The position numbers were made by a program, and so were the translations under genes. The notes below the pieces were generated by a model. It made no database searches. It saw nothing but the letters and a program-made list of their open reading frames with translations, and was not told where the DNA came from. From Caldifarciminota bacterium (GTDB lineage: Bacteria; Hydrothermota; Tepidihabitantia; B3-TA06), in contig WJJO01000153.1 in NCBI GenBank assembly GCA_014729665.1, forward strand, positions 1 to 7,430: a DNA stretch of 7,430 nucleotides, given 5' to 3'. This document shows, piece after piece, positions 5,732 through 7,430 of this stretch; the stretch's first letter is position 1, and each line of letters starts with the position of its first letter.

Positions 5732-6735
5732 TCAAAAACGATATTACCTTAATAATCCTTTCGGGTGAGAGGAAGGAACCGCGGCGTCTGCATTTTTCAC
5801 GCAAGTTTCTTAACGCCGCAATCTACACATTCTTCTTCTTGGCGGCGGTCGGTCTGGTAAGACTGGGCTTTTACGCCCATGAAATCGTAAGACTCAGGCC
5901 GATGAGTACGGAAAACGTGGAACTCCACTCCGAAAATGACTCACTTTACATAGAGCTCGGTGGTCTTCATTACTCGAAGGATAGCCTTCTCAATGAAATC
6001 GAAACCGAAAGGGTCTCGCACGCACGGCGTCTCGCCGAGGTAACCGACGAACTTGAAAGACTGGAGAATTTCGTAACCGACCTTAAGATACTTGCAGGCT
6101 ATAAACTGAGCAAGGAAGATGCAAAGAAACTTCCCTCGACAAGCGATTCAGATTCTGCAAGCAGCGACCTTGCGATAGGCGGTGCGGAGATCGAAACCGA
6201 ATCCTACCTGGAAGGCCTTCTGGAAACAACCCGCACCGAGTTGGGACATACAATAGACAACGAGGCCATAACCATCTCCAAGGCCCTGCGGGAGAAAAGA
6301 AACGACCTCCGTGACCTGCGCAATTTCCTAGAGAAGAAGGCTACCCTTTTGGAGGGACGGCCTATAGGCTGGCCCACCTCAGGTATGGTATCATCGGAGT
6401 TCGGACCCAGGGGAAGAGGGTTCCATTCGGGCATCGATATCGCAAACACCATAGGTACACCCATATACGCAACAGGCGATGGAGTCGTTACCTTCAAGGG
6501 CTACGTGGGCGCGATGGGCAAGGAGGTGGAAATCAACCATGGAAAGGAGTTCACTACGGTATACGGGCATCTATCACGTTACGCGGTTGAGATAGGAGAC
6601 AGGGTAGAGAGAGGAGACGTAATAGGCTACATAGGCAATACAGGACGGTCCACCGGCTCCCACCTTCACTACGAGGTTAGGGTTAACGGGGTTCCGGTAA
6701 ATCCCAGGCCATACCTGGAAAAAGAAGGTAAATAA
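5728..6735 (+). CDS. M23-family metallopeptidase, membrane-anchored (LytM-like)
   Basis: A 335-residue protein. After about 27 mostly charged cytoplasmic residues there is one membrane segment (about 28-50, AIYTFFFLAAVGLV). Long charged, heptad-like stretches (about 60-118 and 160-210) are likely coiled coil, joined by a serine/aspartate-rich linker. The C-terminal M23 domain (about 213-330) opens with GMVSSEFGPRGRGFHSGIDIA. The zinc ligands expected for the family are all present: H233 and D237 (HxxxD) and H314 of HLH; the catalytic histidines are H281 (YGHL) and H312. It is therefore probably active, cleaving peptide cross-links of peptidoglycan, or acting in division or envelope remodelling like MepM-type proteins. 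The start has AGGAGG 7 nt upstream and overlaps the aspS stop by 4 bp. The DUF523-like gene follows in the same frame after the TAA. Confidence 0.93.
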   Translation: MIKNDITLIILSGERKEPRRLHFSRKFLNAAIYTFFFLAAVGLVRLGFYAHEIVRLRPMSTENVELHSENDSLYIELGGLHYSKDSLLNEIETERVSHARRLAEVTDELERLENFVTDLKILAGYKLSKEDAKKLPSTSDSDSASSDLAIGGAEIETESYLEGLLETTRTELGHTIDNEAITISKALREKRNDLRDLRNFLEKKATLLEGRPIGWPTSGMVSSEFGPRGRGFHSGIDIANTIGTPIYATGDGVVTFKGYVGAMGKEVEINHGKEFTTVYGHLSRYAVEIGDRVERGDVIGYIGNTGRSTGSHLHYEVRVNGVPVNPRPYLEKEGK

Positions 6736-6738
6736 CGA

Positions 6739-7140
6739 ATTAATACACCTATCCTCGTATCAGGATGCCTGCTCGGCCTGAGGTGCAGGTATGACGGCAA
6801 GATACGCAGGATTCCCGAAATAGTTCAAAAGCTCATCGACAGTAAAAACCCGCTAATCCCCGTATGTCCGGAGCAGCTCGGAGGTCTTCCAACGCCCCGA
6901 CCAAAGAATCACCTTGCCTGGAGGGATGATAAACCCGAGGTAATTAACGAGGAAGGAACCGATGTTACCTTACAGTTCGTCAGGGGAGCCGAGGAAACCC
7001 TCAGTCTTGCGCGGCTATTCTCGGTGCGGCGCGCGATCCTTAAGTCCGGTTCCCCATCCTGCGGCAAGGAAGGCGTAACTACAAGGTTGCTGGAAGATAA
7101 CGGTATAGAAGTCGCAATTACGGACGCTCCACGGGAATAG
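6739..7140 (+). CDS. DUF523 / TudS-like protein with apparent ATT start
   Basis: Reading from ATT 6739, the frame gives 133 residues to TAG 7138-7140. The N-terminus NTPILVSGCLLGLRCRYDG, then VCPEQLGGLPTPRP and ILKSGSPSCG, are hallmarks of DUF523. Characterised members (TudS) are thiouracil desulfidases that carry a 4Fe-4S cluster held by three cysteines. C10, C43 and C108 here lie in the three conserved motifs and are the likely ligands; the actual substrate is unknown. The frame has no ATG, GTG or TTG between the peptidase stop (TAA 6733-6735) and the conserved ILVSGCLLG. The ATT at 6739 gives the expected N-terminal length, and GAAGG (6724-6728) lies 10 nt upstream. The protein is rather short: after SPSCG it goes straight to KEGVT, lacking the YDGTFSG-type segment of many relatives. 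It is the third gene of the aspS operon. Confidence 0.88.
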   Translation: MNTPILVSGCLLGLRCRYDGKIRRIPEIVQKLIDSKNPLIPVCPEQLGGLPTPRPKNHLAWRDDKPEVINEEGTDVTLQFVRGAEETLSLARLFSVRRAILKSGSPSCGKEGVTTRLLEDNGIEVAITDAPRE

Positions 7141-7150
7141 ACTCGCCTGC

Positions 7151-7429
7151 TCAGCTACGGGATAACCATTCCTTAAGCGGTTCGTTCAGTTCCTCGGTAC
7201 CCGGAAGAACGAACATCGAATTGCGTATTATATCCGTCGCATCCCCTTCCTTGCTAACCGCGGAGATAGCTTCCAGGGATTCGTAAGGCAGGGTTATATC
7301 GGTATGCACCTGGGTGTAAGCCTCTTCCGGTTTCTCTTTTCTTAGTTTGGTCTTCTCATTCTCACGGGCGATTACCTCCTTTTTATCCTTGTTGTAGACT
7401 GGAAGATCCTCTGCCCGGGAAAAACAGGT
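7151..7429 (-). CDS. C-terminal part of an unrecognised protein (5' end outside window)
   Basis: A minus-strand frame open from the right edge to TGA at 7153-7151 gives 92 residues with no internal stop. The sequence is highly charged at first (YNKDKKEVIARENEKTKLRKEKPEE), then more globular: AYTQVHTDITLPYESLEAISAV, then DIIRNSMFVLPGTEELNEPLKEWLS. Codon use looks like its neighbours. I do not recognise the family. A strong Shine-Dalgarno look-alike (7381-7374) lies inside the lysine-rich part, but no proper frame starts after it, so it is coding sequence. It converges with the DUF523-like gene, with 10 bp between the stop codons and no visible terminator. Confidence 0.65.
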   Translation of the reverse strand, partial: TCFSRAEDLPVYNKDKKEVIARENEKTKLRKEKPEEAYTQVHTDITLPYESLEAISAVSKEGDATDIIRNSMFVLPGTEELNEPLKEWLSRS

Positions 7430-7430
7430 A

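Noticed and set aside
7363..7381. AAGGAGGT on the minus strand 8 nt before a GTG, resembling a gene start
   Set aside because: The GTG frame (and the ATG just after it) ends after a few codons; the motif is part of a lysine/glutamate-rich coding stretch.

Overview
The window looks like a chromosomal piece of an uncultivated, probably Gram-negative-type bacterium. It has a bacterial-type AspRS with a GAD insertion, a lipoprotein with a lipobox, a membrane-anchored M23 peptidase, good Shine-Dalgarno sites at some genes, and sigma-70-like TTGACA/TATAAT promoters. No phage, plasmid, CRISPR, tRNA or rRNA genes are visible. The repeat-rich intergenic region resembles what is seen in many candidate phyla, but I cannot place the organism from sequence alone.

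Layout. Positions 3-296 hold the C-terminal end of a B12-type radical SAM protein. After a 193-bp gap with a good promoter comes a complete paralogue at 490-1842, about 75% identical over the 81 residues that can be compared, so this is a tandem duplication. Convergent to it, on the minus strand, are a class I SAM-dependent methyltransferase (1929-2513) and, upstream of that, a small secreted lipoprotein (2631-3191) with its own promoter at 3282-3310.

Positions 3192-4003 are an 812-bp divergent intergenic region with no convincing gene. It is full of repeats: a MITE-like segment with 13-bp terminal inverted repeats, a 23-bp palindrome, an 8-bp GC stem-loop, two copies of a 58-bp direct repeat, and an inverted repeat directly against the aspS promoter. 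The aspS promoter sits so close to the start codon that the mRNA is predicted to be leaderless.

Positions 4004-7140 form a plus-strand operon: aspS (aspartyl-tRNA synthetase), an M23 metallopeptidase overlapping it by 4 bp, and a DUF523/TudS-like protein that starts 3 bp after the peptidase stop and has no ATG, GTG or TTG start. Its only plausible start is ATT. The last 280 bases carry the 3' end of an unrecognised minus-strand gene, convergent with the operon and with only 10 bp between the stop codons.

I see no new multi-gene defence or mobile system. The most interesting signals are the radical SAM duplication, the apparent ATT start, the probable leaderless aspS mRNA and the layered repeats in the divergent intergenic region.
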